Below the pieces are notes generated by a model. The model was given only the letters and a program-made list of their open reading frames with translations. It was not told where the DNA came from and searched no databases. From positions 59,355,634 through 59,419,633 of the forward strand of contig NC_064435.1 in the NCBI RefSeq assembly GCF_023343835.1: a stretch of 64,000 nucleotides of DNA, given 5' to 3'. Origin of the DNA: Lagopus muta (lineage: Eukaryota; Chordata; Aves; Galliformes; Phasianidae). The translations under genes were made by a program, and so were the position numbers. Of this stretch, positions 26,201-36,800 are shown piece after piece (the first letter of the stretch is position 1; each line of letters begins with the position of its first letter).

Positions 26201-28729
26201 ATGATGGATTGAACAGTGGGTTTTATATATTTTTTTCTGTCACTGACATCCTTGGGTGAATTTGGTAAAACCCACTTTAGTGTAGTTGGTCTTCCCTAGC
26301 AGTAAAACAAGGGTTGTGATTTCTCTTCAAACCGCTTTGAAATCTATTAACTAGAAGTGCTGCGTAACAGCTAAACACCATTTCTTTTTATTTTCAGGTA
26401 GATCATTCCAGGTGTTCTGTCACCACGTACGTAACATCTACAGAAGCACATATACATGATGATGGCAACACACAAAGGTACCATAAGAAAAAAGCTGGGG
26501 AGGGAATGTTCCCCTCTGGTTTGAGGAGCAGTCGAATAAGGAAGGAGGGAGATAAACAAATATTGTTAGTTATTTCTCCCTAAACTTCACCTCAGACCTA
26601 CCTAGAGTTACTATAAACCACACAGACCTTTCTGTGACAAAACAAATTATGCCTTTTTCCACTTTCAATATCGTGTCTTGGAAGCAACACCTTTTATTCA
26701 TAGTGAAGATATAAACTGATGAATTAAGAACACCTCCAACTGGAAACTCAGCAGACATACTATTTTGCAAAGAAGTTACTTTAAAATGAAGAAATTAAGA
26801 TTCATTTTAACGCTGTTATACTCTCCATGGTAAAAGCATAAAATTTCAGTCAAATTCATTATCACTGTGTAACAAACATATTTACATTTAGTACAGAGAA
26901 ATCCATTTGCTTGCCCCTCCACTTATCTGACAGCCTGAAATAACTTGTAGTCTTCGGTTTGCAATCCAAGAAAAACACTCAAGAGTTGCTCTTCCAGTAA
27001 TATTATAATACCATAAAGCTTTAATTTGCTAGCAAGAAAGTTCATTATCTACACACAGCCCACTCATCTGCCAACTATTTCCAGTTTTCAAGCTACTACA
27101 GTAAAACTGCACATTACCCTGAATGCCCCAAAAGACTCTTCAGAGGCAATGTCTCAACAAGAATAGTTGCTTTCAACAGCTATAAGCCAGCTTATCATAA
27201 ATCATTACTGTAGAGCTGACATTAACTTATTTTTGAATTAATGTTTTCTCACCTCAATCTAAACGATGAGTTCATCTTTGGTCGTAAGCCACCATTTTCA
27301 TACAGATGTATGTGTTGTTGATTATTTGCATGGACCTTCCAGCTAATAAATATCGGGCTCCTCACAGAATGAGGGCTATCCCTTTGCTCTTGAAGTCCCT
27401 CATCTTCTATTTCACTGGATCCATCAACCACTGCCTGGAGGAACTTCTTGAGCCTGATAAGTACATTTAACCTCCACTGCTGAGATGTTACTCTGCGGTT
27501 TGGGTTAACAGACAGCATCCAGGAAAGTTTCTCTTTGCTTTTCAGTCTTTTTGACAGCTGCTGGTGAGAAATAAGCTCTACAAAATTCTTCAGTAATATA
27601 CTACTGCGGTCTGTAAGAAGAGCTGGGTATGCTTCCAATAAAACGTCCAGGACTTTCAGTGAATCTTCCTGAATTCCTTCGCTGATGTGAGTCATGGCAC
27701 TGGAGAGATGGGCACTTACCAAAGGAAAAAACGGAGCAATCTGCTCAGCTCTTATTTTTGAAGCCAAGAACTGAAGCAGGTGAACAGCCGCTCCCCTGAC
27801 ACCAGAATCTTTGTCTGTAAACACTGCTGCCACTTCACTAATTATATTTGAAAGGTGTGCATCAATTAGAAACGGATACTGAGACAGGAGATCTTTGAGC
27901 CCAAGGAGTGCATTGTGTTTAACCCCAGGACTATAATGGTGCATCTGAGAAAGTAAATCCTGGAAGAAAAGAAACATATTAGTTATCATTACTACTCTGA
28001 GCTTTTTACTTCCTTACCCACGTTCTAGTTCTTTTTTTTTTTTTTTTTTTTTTTTTGCCAAACACTAAAAAATACAGAATCTGTTCTAATGCACTGCTGT
28101 GTGCAGAAGCATAGTACTTTCAAAACAAATACGCTATTGGTTTGTGGTGTAGCAATGAACAAATCAGCAATATTCAAAAACAGGAAAAACAAGATACCAC
28201 AACCTGTTCTTCAGGTAACAAGATAACTTTCATACATAAGTAAACATACAACCCTACTAACTCAGCAGAGGTTTTGAAACCCTGCTCTTATTTTATAATC
28301 TCAGACTCAAAAACAGCATTAATCCCTGATACTCAGAGGATGATGCAACTTCAGCTTTCCATTGCTGAAAAGCCTAGCCTTGAGTTATATGCAGGTCCAG
28401 CAATTTAAGTCATTTAGTTCAAGGGTCAGCTTAGTTTTGTGTCTCATTGTTTTTTTTAAATACACCTTTTTTTTCTTAGACACTAGTAACTATAAGGACT
28501 CAGGCAAATGTCATTATCTGTCATTCAGGATGTATCACCCACCACGTACCTTTATGTTAAGTTTTCTGTTCTGTGTAGTAAGCATTCCATCTTCTTTAAG
28601 CTGTTCAGGAATTTGTATGGCCTTTGTTTTGAAAGTGGTATCTGTTGCATTTTCTAGTTTAGGCTTTTTTTTCCCAACTTTTAATTTCACTTTCTGGAAG
28701 TCTTCTTGATGTTTCCTTTTTTTAGTCAT
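11096..28729 (-). CDS. TEX10: TEX10 (testis-expressed 10, Ipi1 family), N-terminal 657 codons over 8 exons
   Basis: TEX10 is the metazoan relative of yeast Ipi1. It works in the nucleolus and nucleoplasm with PELP1, WDR18, LAS1L and SENP3 (rixosome/5FMC) in 60S ribosome maturation, ITS2 processing and chromatin silencing. Eight exons (28550-28729, 27253-27959, 22058-22301, 20158-20270, 18325-18563, 14456-14591, 11927-12102, 11096-11273) join in one open frame with phases 0-2-0-2-1-2-1-2. The product starts MTKKRKHQ with a Lys-rich head, then gives Leu-rich HEAT/ARM-type helices, including the Ipi1_N-like block '[17 protein letters not shown]' near residues 75-100. Recalled human TEX10 is about 929 residues and collinear with all eight exons, so roughly 270 C-terminal residues are missing from the window. 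The start has A at -3. Identity is very confident; exact splice sites are read by eye. Confidence 0.93.
11259..11271 (-). promoter_or_regulatory. CTCF-consensus motif inside TEX10 exon 9
   Basis: On the minus strand this reads CCACTAGATGGCA, an exact fit to CCASYAGRKGGCR. It spans the first codons of exon 9, right after the splice acceptor. Binding is not shown by sequence. Confidence 0.4.
11274..11926. other. TEX10 intron
   Basis: AT-rich intron between exons 8 and 9. I see nothing beyond a short T run near 11,570. Confidence 0.8.
11927..12102 (-). CDS. TEX10: TEX10 coding exon 8
   Basis: The acceptor 'ccctttctttag' is followed by codons for [18 protein letters not shown], with the donor ATATG|gtaag. 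It is 176 nt, enters in phase 2 and leaves in phase 1, which fits both neighbours. The block covers residues 540-598. Confidence 0.93.
12103..14455. other. TEX10 intron
   Basis: AT-rich intron. It contains a C11-A9 run at 12,817-12,836 and short A/T runs. I recognise no gene or interspersed repeat in it. Confidence 0.75.
14456..14591 (-). CDS. TEX10: TEX10 coding exon 7
   Basis: The acceptor is 'tttctttctag' and the donor ATCAG|gtaaa. The 136 nt encode '[18 protein letters not shown]' and a Lys/Arg-rich end with residues 495-539. Phase 1 in and phase 2 out match exons 6 and 8. Confidence 0.92.
15920..16515 (-). mobile_element. old CR1 LINE fragment, antisense
   Basis: Antisense CR1 landmarks appear in order: 'ctgagcaccactgaaaagag', 'gagagatgctccaaccc', 'tgtccctcaaactgggaag', 'ccagcatgtactgatggatg', 'ttgttgaaatgcatgag'. 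It is heavily diverged. Short open frames across it are CR1 ORF2 remnants, not genes. Confidence 0.8.
17527..17652 (-). mobile_element. CR1 3' fragment, antisense
   Basis: 'cacagaatggtttgagttgg' is followed by 'gatcacctagttcc' and 'ccccatccaacctggccttg', the reverse complement of a CR1 3' end. About 125 bp remain. Confidence 0.85.
17836..18064 (+). mobile_element. CR1 3' fragment, sense
   Basis: It begins in 'taagtttaggttgaatatc' (the typical 'gattagatattaggaa' block of CR1) and ends 'cgattctataattctatga'. The internal 'gacatgatttagtagagggt' marks a subfamily that also appears at 24.86 kb. Confidence 0.85.
18325..18563 (-). CDS. TEX10: TEX10 coding exon 6
   Basis: The acceptor is 'ctcctcattag' and the donor ACAAAG|gtaag. 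The 239 nt encode '[18 protein letters not shown]' and '[18 protein letters not shown]', both strong TEX10 signatures. Residues 415-494 are covered. Confidence 0.94.
18564..20157. other. TEX10 intron
   Basis: AT-rich intron between exons 5 and 6; nothing recognised. Confidence 0.75.
20158..20270 (-). CDS. TEX10: TEX10 coding exon 5
   Basis: The acceptor is 'tccttaatag' and the donor CAAAGG|gtaag. The 113 nt encode '[17 protein letters not shown]' then a basic Lys-rich tail. This exon is short and has no long open frame of its own; it is placed by frame continuity (phase 0 in, 2 out). Confidence 0.92.
20271..22057. other. TEX10 intron
   Basis: Intron between exons 4 and 5. I see nothing specific apart from short A/T tracts and a CA run near 20,706. 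Confidence 0.75.
22058..22301 (-). CDS. TEX10: TEX10 coding exon 4
   Basis: The acceptor 'tttgtcatatag' and the donor AAAATG|gtaagg bound 244 nt that encode '[18 protein letters not shown]', a signature TEX10 block. Exon 3 leaves 2 nt that complete Arg296 here; the exon ends in phase 0 at residue 377. Confidence 0.94.
24862..24972 (+). mobile_element. CR1 3' fragment, sense
   Basis: 'cttggatgtggttctcaggg' and 'gacatgatttagtggagggt' lead to 'cctgagcaattctatgattc'. It belongs to the same subfamily as the copy at 17.84 kb and keeps only the last ~110 bp. Confidence 0.85.
25422..25450. repeat. (CAA)n microsatellite
   Basis: Eight or so CAA units in a row inside a TEX10 intron. Confidence 0.9.
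25770..25782 (+). promoter_or_regulatory. CTCF-like core motif
   Basis: Plus-strand CTACTAGAGGGCA fits CCASYAGRKGGCR except for T at position 2. It is opposite in orientation to the two motifs at 8.13 and 11.26 kb. Confidence 0.3.
27253..27959 (-). CDS. TEX10: TEX10 coding exon 3 (Ipi1-like HEAT region)
   Basis: The acceptor 'ttttcttccag' and the donor TTGAG|gtgag bound 707 nt covering residues 61-296. It encodes '[18 protein letters not shown]', '[17 protein letters not shown]' and '[18 protein letters not shown]', the Ipi1_N/HEAT core of TEX10. This is the largest and most diagnostic exon in the window. Confidence 0.96.
27960..28549. other. TEX10 intron with a T25 run
   Basis: Intron between exons 2 and 3. 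A homopolymer of 25 T lies at 28,032-28,056; nothing else recognised. Confidence 0.8.
28032..28056. repeat. poly(T) run, 25 bp
   Basis: Uninterrupted T homopolymer just upstream of the exon 3 acceptor on the TEX10 strand. Confidence 0.9.
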
Positions 28730-28738
28730 CCTGATTCT
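28550..28738 (-). CDS. TEX10: TEX10 exon 2 with start codon
   Basis: The acceptor 'gtctttttgcag' is followed by 9 untranslated bases and the ATG at 28,729-28,727. The coding part is 180 nt (residues 1-60) and ends ATAAAG|gtacg. The product is very basic ('[15 protein letters not shown]'), a likely nuclear/nucleolar localisation region. The open frame extends upstream into the intron, but the splice acceptor and family match support this start. Confidence 0.93.
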
Positions 28739-30880
28739 CTGCAAAAAGACATTCAGAATTTCAATGTGATTAAACACATTTTCCACCAAAGAACAGCGAA
28801 CTGCTGGTGAAAGCTACAGTTTTTACATATTTCCTCTGCATAAACTACTGCAGACCAGACGCTAGGCTAAACAGACCTAAAACCCTTTATCTTCAATTTG
28901 GCTGTCTTCACTTTGAGAACAGCTTTACTGAAAAAGATCACTTGAAGATCTTCATCTTCTATTGCTTTATCAGAATATGTAGGAGTTGTGGGTTTTTGCT
29001 TTTTTGTTTCTTTTAGAAGAGGTCCTGCCAGTGAAGCAGTTTTTTACACACTGGACACCTGTCAAGGCTAAAGAGCTCAGTGGAATGTCTTATTTCATCT
29101 GTACATTGCTTAGCAACTTGATCACAACCAGCATACTCATCTGCACAGGTAAAATCATGGATCTCATCAGGCCTTTGTTGATAACACAGCACACAGGCCC
29201 AGGCAAACTTCCATTACTCTCAAAAGTGCAGGCATTAAAGATTAACAATTAAAAGAAAAGGAGAAAAAAAAAAAACAAACAACAGAAAGCTAAAAAAGCA
29301 CAGGGAGTGAAAAGATGCTGAAAAGCTAAGTCACATTTAATAAGGCATAAAAAATAAGGTGGTAGGGACAGCTCTACTTAGATCACAGTCATACTGGACC
29401 AAACATGCAACAAGCAGAACAAATTAAAACCAACACTTTGGTTTCTGCCTGGCCTTCAATACATCTGTACAGATAAGAGCATGCTTAGTTCAGCCAGATC
29501 AAAGAAAACATGTTACACCACTGGCTCCTTATCGTGCTTCTCCGGCCACTTAAATACGTCCAAATTCAGTGCCACAGTACTCAACACCACACACAAATCA
29601 CGCTCTGATTTCCATTATTTAAGACCATGAATCCACAGTCCGATGAGCCCTAGAAGTGGTCGTGGAGACTACAACTATTTAAAAAGGAGAAGGATGGGAT
29701 AAGTAGAAAGTGGTTACGATGTTTAACATTTCACAGCTTTGTAATAACAAAAGATCATCTAGGCAGCTGGAAATCTGATTGCTTCCCGATCTCACTGCAT
29801 GCAGCACTTATATCCAGCTTTAAAGGTTTGTGCTGTCAGGCCTATAAACCTGATTACTTTTCAATATAACAGAATCTCTCAAGCTACTCTGCGGGTAACT
29901 GGCTTTTGGACATTACTAATATTTGAACACCGTGAACATAAGGTTCAACATTTCAAGATTAATTTTATTGGAAAAAAAAGTATACACTCGTGACTAAACC
30001 TAGAATAAAGCGGACATGATCACCACTCACTCTAGGAAATAAAATTTCATAGCTGATTTTTCAATGGACTTCAGATTTGGTAGGTCTGTGCTGCATTACA
30101 TTGCTTCATATCCACATCACAGCTCTATGTAAGGCCATCTGAAGTTTTTGCACTAGTATTTGTCGACTGAAAAGATTTTTAAAAATCTCAAGTGGTATGT
30201 TCAGTTTTGAGCAAGACAGTGAGGCCCTGGAGCGTGTCCAGAGAAGAGCAACAAAGCTGTGAGGGCTCTGGAACACATTCTGGAGAACAGCAGGCCCAGG
30301 AGAGACCTTATCTCACTCTACTGTGGGTGAGGCTGCTAGGGAGGCGGTGGGGTCAACATCCATGGAGGTGGTCAGGAACCGTGTGGATGTGGCGCCGAGG
30401 GTCATGGTCAGTGGGTGCGGTGTGAGTGGGCTAATGGTTGAACTACATTATCTTAGTGTTTTCTTCCAACCTTAATGATTCTATGAATGCTTACTGCAAT
30501 GCTTGCTTTAACAGAGACATTAAGGTCTCACCCCACATGACGAAGCATCTGCCTTCCACTTAACATTACCTTTATAAATACAGGCATGCACACACTTGAA
30601 CAAAATTAAGTTACTTTAAAGGAAAAAGCCTATAAAATATACTCTCTCCTTCTAGAAGGAAGCAGTAGTTTACCTTGCAACGCGAATATTAGAACAGCTA
30701 ACTTATTAGAAACCTCAACACACCTATTTCCAGCTCTTCAGAGGGAGGCCAGATCAGGAAGAAAACGGTTACAAAACCAGAGCTGTGAGAGCACCGTAGC
30801 GGCGTAACAAGGCGCTCGGCACACCCGTGCACGCTGCAAGCACAGGCTGCAAGCACCTCAGCGAGGCTCCAGGCCGGCAG
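28739..30880. other. TEX10 intron 1 with a CR1 fragment
   Basis: Lies between the start-codon exon and the CpG-island first exon. It contains the CR1 fragment at 30.19-30.49 kb; I see nothing else. Confidence 0.7.
30190..30487 (+). mobile_element. CR1 fragment, internally rearranged
   Basis: 'gaggccctggagcgtgtcca' and 'gagaagagcaacaaagctgt' then jump to 'gaccttatctcactctac' and end 'ccttaatgattctatgaatg'. Segments normally hundreds of bases apart in CR1 are adjacent, so an internal deletion is likely. Confidence 0.8.
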
Positions 30881-31600
30881 GTCCCGGCGCCGCAGCCCCA
30901 GCCGTACCCTGCCGGTCCCCCTGCAGCAGCACCGAGCCGAGCGCACCCACCGCTTTCTACACGAACGCGAAGTACCGAGAGCCACGCGGCTCTCCCCGCC
31001 TCGGCTCCGCCCGCTCGGGACGCCTCCAGGCGCTTCCCGGCCTCCCTCACGCCGCGATCCGGCCCCGCGCGGACCCCAGGATGCTGAGAGGGCCGGGCTC
31101 CCGCCCCGCCGCCCTCCTTCCCTCCCCGCCGCCGGTACCGTACCCGCCGCCCGACGCAGGCGGTGCCCGCCTAGGCAGCCGCTCGCTCCTCCCGGCGCAT
31201 CTTCGGCCGCGCTGCGGCAGCGCACCGTGCCGTGAGGCGGGGCCGCCCTCCAGCCGGCCGTCGGTTCCGCGGGTAGCGCGGCCACGCACTCCTCGCGGCG
31301 ACCGCTTTCCCGCGTAGGGAAGGGGGGCGGTTCACACAAAAGGCGGCCGCGAGAGCGGGGCGGGCAGGGCCACGCCGCCTCCTTCCCCTCTTCCGTCCTC
31401 CTTCGCGGGCACGACGACGACGACACCACCGGGCCCCGCGCGCGCCGCCCCAGCCCCTCACTAACCACGCGGCAGCGGAGCCCCCTTCCGCCCCCGAGAG
31501 CCTGCCCGGAAACGGCCGCCCACGTGAGCGGCGGCGGACAGCGCGCGCGGCAACAGATAGCGCGCACTTCCTCTCAGGGGCGCCCCCTGCCGCCACGGAG
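30840..31600 (-). promoter_or_regulatory. TEX10: CpG island: TEX10 promoter and untranslated exon 1
   Basis: An abrupt rise in G+C and in CpG count, with no TATA box visible, sits about 2.2-2.9 kb upstream of the TEX10 start codon. Several minus-strand GT sites could end the noncoding first exon, for example the one near 30,905. I could not choose between them. The long GC-rich open frames on both strands here are by-products of base composition, not genes. Confidence 0.8.
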
Positions 31601-31749
31601 GTCCACTCAACTCGCTTCTTCAAGCGAAAACGATTCATTTTTGGGTTATTGCTTTGTTGTGTGTGGTTCTTTGTAGTGTTAGCTTTCTTGCTAACACTAA
31701 GATCGGAAGCACTTGGGTTTTTTTTTGCGAAATAAGCATTTTATAGCAC

Positions 31750-31773
31750 TTTTTTTTTTTTTTTTTTTTTTTT
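31750..31773. repeat. poly(T) run
   Basis: Uninterrupted run of 24 T just upstream of the TEX10 CpG island. Confidence 0.9.
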
Positions 31774-32811
31774 AAACAAGGGTTCATCTTCAGGAGTACA
31801 CTTGTAAGTTTTTGCTTACACCAGCCCCATAAAGTTCTCAAAGACATTTTCAACTTTGCAGCGACACATAATTTCACGCAGGAAATAGACTTATTTTGCA
31901 GTCAGCTGCAGAAATGGTCTTCAAGCAGTCTGCAGGTCCCTCTCTGCCTTCTTCTCTGACCACAGTAGTCAATCCCACCTCAATGCAACTCAATCAGGTC
32001 ACTGAAGTAATTACATTACACTGTCCCAATTTGATCCTACATCAGCTACAAGTAAAACAGCACTGAAAGCATTCAGCACGCAAAGTCTCACTTAATTTAA
32101 TTACCAGAATCTGAGCTCTCTTGGCTCAGACTTCAAATTTGTACTACATACTAGGATTGCTTTCACACTCTTTCTAAGCTCAGCAACTTTAGGTTTTGAG
32201 TTGTATCTCATTCTGGCTTCCATCCTTCACTGTTTACCATTTTGGGAAGCAAAGTCTTCACACAATAACGGGGAGATGCTGGGTTATGAGTGTCTCTCTT
32301 AGCTCCTGCCACTATGTACTCTGAATCTTTATAGGAAGTGCTAGAGGTCATTTCAAACTTGTTCTATTATGTTTCATTCTACCTGCAGTGACAGAAGGTA
32401 GGTGTTAACAAGTATACTAAAAAGAATATTTTCAATGAAACATTAACAATATTGTGCTCCATGAGAATATTTTTAATTATGTTTCTAAAATGAACTTAGG
32501 TAGTAACATTTCCTCTCACAAAAAAAACCAAGCAAAAAATAACCCCAGTATTTGCATTTACAAAGTAGAAAAACACTTAGAAGAGTAATTTCAGTGAAGG
32601 CAAGGCAGTCACTATTAGCATTTCAGGTTTCACATATAGTACCATGCCTTCAGACATACTGTATGCATTATGTACATTGATACCTAGATCAAATTCACAA
32701 GACGGCCTGCTGCTTCAAAAGGGATAACCAATTCATTACTGAGAAAGACAGTCCTAGAAAAAACAGGAAGAAAAACAAGAGGAAACTAGCAATAGAATGA
32801 GACATTGGCTT

Positions 32812-33040
32812 TAAATTGTGCCAGGGTAGGTTCAGGTTGGATATTAGGCAACATTTATTCTCAGAAAGAGTGGTAATGCATCAGAACAGGTTGCCCAGGG
32901 AGGTGGCGAAGTCCACCATTCCTGGAGGTGTTCAAGAGAGGTGTACATGTGGCACTGAGTGTCATGGTTTAGTGGGCAGGGTGGGGATGGGTTGGTGGTT
33001 GGACTTCTTTTCCAACCTTAAAAGATTCTATTCTATAAGA
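32812..33040 (+). mobile_element. CR1 3' fragment, sense
   Basis: 'gtaggttcaggttggatatt', 'ggttgcccagggaggtggcg' and 'gttggacttcttttccaacc' are CR1 3' landmarks. It ends near 'agattctattctat'. Confidence 0.88.
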
Positions 33041-33450
33041 GCAGAATGTTTCCAGAACTATAACAGAGCTCATTATAACCTATACCTACTAAGCCTTCTG
33101 TTGCACAGTCAAAATTTTCCATTTCCTGTCAGTTCACCTGTGAATATCATTCTCTTTTCCAGTTTATACCTTCTAAGAGATGTTCTTCAATTTTGTTAAA
33201 GATAATTTCCCCAAAGCTCTCTGATGCCTCAGTAAAATATGGTGAACTAACATAAAGCTGAAAGAAAAATCGATTCCCACTTGGTGTAATTTTTCTTGTG
33301 TCTCAGTGGTATTGTAACAATCAATGTATAACATCATATACAGTCAGTAACATTCCTTAAGTATCATTGATACAGTGCCTTTTTTTTTCCTTCTCTTTTA
33401 AACCACACAATTCTGGCACAAGTTAGATGTTATCCTTAAAAATAGGTTCT

Positions 33451-33492
33451 GGAATAGGTATACAGTTCTATTTTTGGAATAGGTATACAGTT
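33451..33492. repeat. short tandem duplication, period 25
   Basis: The 17-mer 'ggaataggtatacagtt' occurs at 33,451 and again at 33,476. Confidence 0.85.
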
Positions 33493-34896
33493 TTCTGTTA
33501 GTGTGAGAACATACCAAGCCATCACAAAACATAGGCAGACAGAACAAACAAAATAATCTAGCTCTTTTAGAGCCTGTATTTGCACCAGAAAAGAAAGCTT
33601 TAAAGGGAGATTAATTGTACAACTGAACGTGCTAGGTTAGACATTCTTTTCAAAAGCATTTCCAGAAGAATACACTCAGTCATTTTTGCATTTGCTATTT
33701 TGTCTTTGAGAAGTACTGGCACTCTGCAGCACATCATTCAAACCATTCTATATCAGTGTGCTATGGATTCAGAAGTCTTTCCATTTTCAGCATGTGCTTA
33801 ATGGACCTGAGGAAAAAGAAATGCTTAAATCCAAGGAATTTCCCCTTAATTTTATTTCCAGTAGGAAGGATTTCACAGCAAGTGAAAAAAGAAGCTATTC
33901 CAAAGATGGCCATTTACAATAGCTGAATAGTCTATTATTTTAATTAATAGAATGTTCCACACTATGAAAACAAAAACATGAAGCTGCTATTATTGCAGAT
34001 ACTTCAGGAAATTATTTGTATTCCATGTAAATTCTAAGATGCTTTTACTGATCAAGCACATCTTCATCAAGTAGACATGAACACTGTCCCCATTATAGTG
34101 AAAACAAGAGCTACATTTCCACCTCTGTTTCTGATGAGAACATATTTAAAGGCATTCCAGAGATTTTTCATTATTACTTTAAAGCAGTAATTGTTTTGTG
34201 TTTTCTTTAACTGTCGATGAACTGTTTTCATTCCTAACTATCCACACACCTTAACTACTGCTTTCTTTGTTACCTTATTTTTCATAGCATCTTGCATTCC
34301 AGGATGCGAAGATGTGAAAACACAAAGATGAGGACTCTCAATTTCATCCAGATGTCCAAAAACAGTAAGTTAACATTAAAAAAAGTTAACAATACAAAAC
34401 ATTGCGATCTGGCTCCACCATGTCTGTATCACGCCAGCTTTTGACTGCAATGCTGAAGAATTTTAATTAGAAGCAATGAATGCTACTCAGGAAGCAAAAT
34501 TGACCCACACAATTTAATTTTTTTAAATTCTTTTCCCCAAACATAAATCTGTAACCATCCAACCATTCTTCTATCACCCTACAAAATTAGTAGCAGCTAA
34601 CATACAGAATCTCTGTCTATATACAGTAAAAAAAAAACAAAACTATAACTATAGGTTAAAAAAAAAAAGCAAAAAAAACCCTCACTTTAAAAGAGCATGA
34701 ATTGAAAGACAGTATAAGCCAGCTTTCACTTCATGCTTATAGTGGTAAAATAAGAGAAGACAAAAGATTCTTTCACTACCAAGTCAGCATTTCTTAAGTA
34801 TAGTCTGGTTACATCTCTTGAAATATATCCGTGAATTTGCAAGCAAGTCAACCTCTGCTGAGTTTGCTAACACTTCCAGTTAACTCCTCTCCAAAA

Positions 34897-34938
34897 GTTA
34901 CCTATAACTTTATAGGTTATACCTATAACCTATAACTG
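34897..34938. repeat. clustered 'cctataac' direct and inverted copies
   Basis: Three direct copies of 'cctataac' and an intervening inverted 'ttataggtta' lie within about 40 bp, so the segment can form small hairpins. Confidence 0.7.
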
Positions 34939-35154
34939 CACCTAACTCGGAATTGAACTGACAGCACTGTTTTGTTGTAGTTTTTAATCTTTATCGAAAA
35001 ACAGGAGACCAATTCATAATCTTTATATGGGAGGATACCTCTAATTTCAATAGCCTTTCAGTATGGCCTTGCAGCCACAGGGGATAATTTGACTGTTTGC
35101 TGTAGGATGCATTTGTACTGCTGACTGCTGTAGTGGAAGAGAAGGTTATTAGTA

Positions 35155-35861
35155 GTCAATACAGATTCATGCTTGACCAATCTGGTACCTTTCTATGATG
35201 TAGATGGGCAGATGGGGGAGAGCAGTGGAGAGGAGCACTACAGAGGAGCTGGGTGTCCTGGTGGACAGCAAGCTGGCCATGAGCCAAGCAGTATGTCCTT
35301 GTGGTCAAGGAGGCCAATGGGATCCTGAGGTACATGAAAAAGAGCACGGTCAGCAAATCAAGGAAGGCTCTCCTTTCCATCTGCTCTGCCCTGGTGAGGC
35401 CACATCTGGAGTATTATACCCAGTTCTGGGTTCTCCAAGAAAGACAGGGAACTTCTGGAGAGAGTCCAGTGGAGAGACACAAAGGTGATGAGGACCTGGA
35501 GCATTTCCCTTATGGGAAAGGCTGAGAGACCTGGGACTGTTTAGCCTAGAGAAGAAAAAACTAAGGGGGACCTTATCAACACTTACAAATATCCAAAGGA
35601 CAGGAGTCAAGTGGGTGGGGCCAGGCTCCTTTCAGTGGTGGCCAGGAACAGAACAAGGGGCAGTGGGCACAAACTGGAACACAGGGAATTCCAAACAAAC
35701 ATGAAGGTGACAGAACACTGGAGAGGTTGTGGAGTCTTTTTCTCTGGAGATATTCAAGACCCATCTGCATGACTTCCTGTGAAACCTATTGTAGGGAACT
35801 GCTTTAGTAGACTAGATGACCTCCAGAGGTCTCTTCCAACCTCTACAATTCTGTGATTAAC
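35155..35861 (+). mobile_element. CR1 LINE, longer 3' segment (~0.7 kb), sense
   Basis: This is the least truncated CR1 here. It runs from the ORF2 3' coding part ('ctggtggacagcaagctggc', 'cacatctggagtattatacc') through 'gagacctgggactgtttagc' to 'acctctacaattctgtgatt'. The reading frame is broken, so it is not mobile. Confidence 0.92.
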
Positions 35862-36263
35862 TCTTACAAAGAGCCTTAAGAATCAATAAGAAAAGATCAG
35901 ACTGCTAATATGCAGTATGTAAGGATATTTAGGAAAATAACGGCTACTCATTTAAAAATAGAGGCCAATGTGAATGGAAACAACATTAAATTTAACTTTT
36001 CCATATAGAATAATAAGAATTTCAAAACCAAATTATTAATTAGAAGAACATCATACAGTATTTGAATATAGCAAAATCAGCTACATTGAGTTCATATGAA
36101 GCAAAAGAATGACTTAAAACTTACAGAAAGTAAACAGTGCAATATTAACTCTGCTAACTACCATGTCAGTGTGTGCTGCCATTGCTTGGTCTTCTCAGAG
36201 TCCCACTTTCAGTCAGGATCTTCACAACGTTTGGAATATCCATTCCTTTGTTAAAGGTAAAGC

Positions 36264-36281
36264 AAAAAAAAAAAAAAAAAA
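36264..36281. repeat. poly(A) run
   Basis: About 18 A in a row in intergenic DNA. Confidence 0.85.
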
Positions 36282-36522
36282 GGAAAAAGAAACTAAATGT
36301 TTTGATAATACAATATTTAAAAGCACAAGTAATAGTAAAACATTTAGACTGATGACATGAGTTTGGAGCCCTTATTAAGTGAGAAATACACTGTTACTAA
36401 CCAAAATGCACTACATAATTGCCTAGAAACTGTAAACCATATACCTATGAACAGCTGCACTGTTTCAGTTAAGGGTATGTCTATCCTCCTCAAGTCTGTT
36501 ACTGATTTTCAAAGATAACAAT

Positions 36523-36800
36523 CACAGAATGGTTTGGGTTGGAAGGGACCTTTAAGATCACATAGTTCCAACCCCCTGCTATAGGCAGGGACACCCTCCC
36601 TCCACACCAGCTTGCTCAAAGCCCCATCCAGCCTGGCCTTCACTGCTTGCAGGGAGGGGGCATTTACAGCCTTACTGGGCAACCTGTTCCAGTGTCTCAC
36701 CACTCTCACAGTGATGAATTTCTTCCTAACATCTAATCTAAATCTACCCTCTTACAATTTAAAACTATTTCCCCTTGTCCTGTCACTGCCTCTACGGTTG
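36523..36800 (-). mobile_element. CR1 3' fragment, antisense
   Basis: 'cacagaatggtttgggttgg' followed by 'gatcacatagttccaacccc', 'gcctggccttcactgcttgc' and 'ctgggcaacctgttccagtg'. It closely parallels the copy at 10.44 kb. Confidence 0.9.

Larger units (their letters stand above)
22302..27252. other. TEX10 intron, about 5 kb
   Basis: The largest TEX10 intron fully inside the window. It holds an A-rich purine tract at 22,318-22,352, a CR1 tail at 24.86-24.97 kb, a (CAA)n run at 25.43-25.45 kb and a CTCF-like motif at 25.77 kb. I see no exon. Confidence 0.75.

Noticed and set aside
28362..28709. 115-codon plus-strand frame at about 28.5 kb
   Set aside because: It is antisense to TEX10 exon 2 and its flanking introns; low-complexity Phe/Ser-rich product.
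30698..31638. Long minus- and plus-strand open frames (up to 289 codons) in the TEX10 CpG island
   Set aside because: They arise because GC-rich DNA has few stop codons. The products are Arg/Ala/Gly/Pro-rich without any domain, overlap each other on both strands, and sit where a noncoding first exon is expected.
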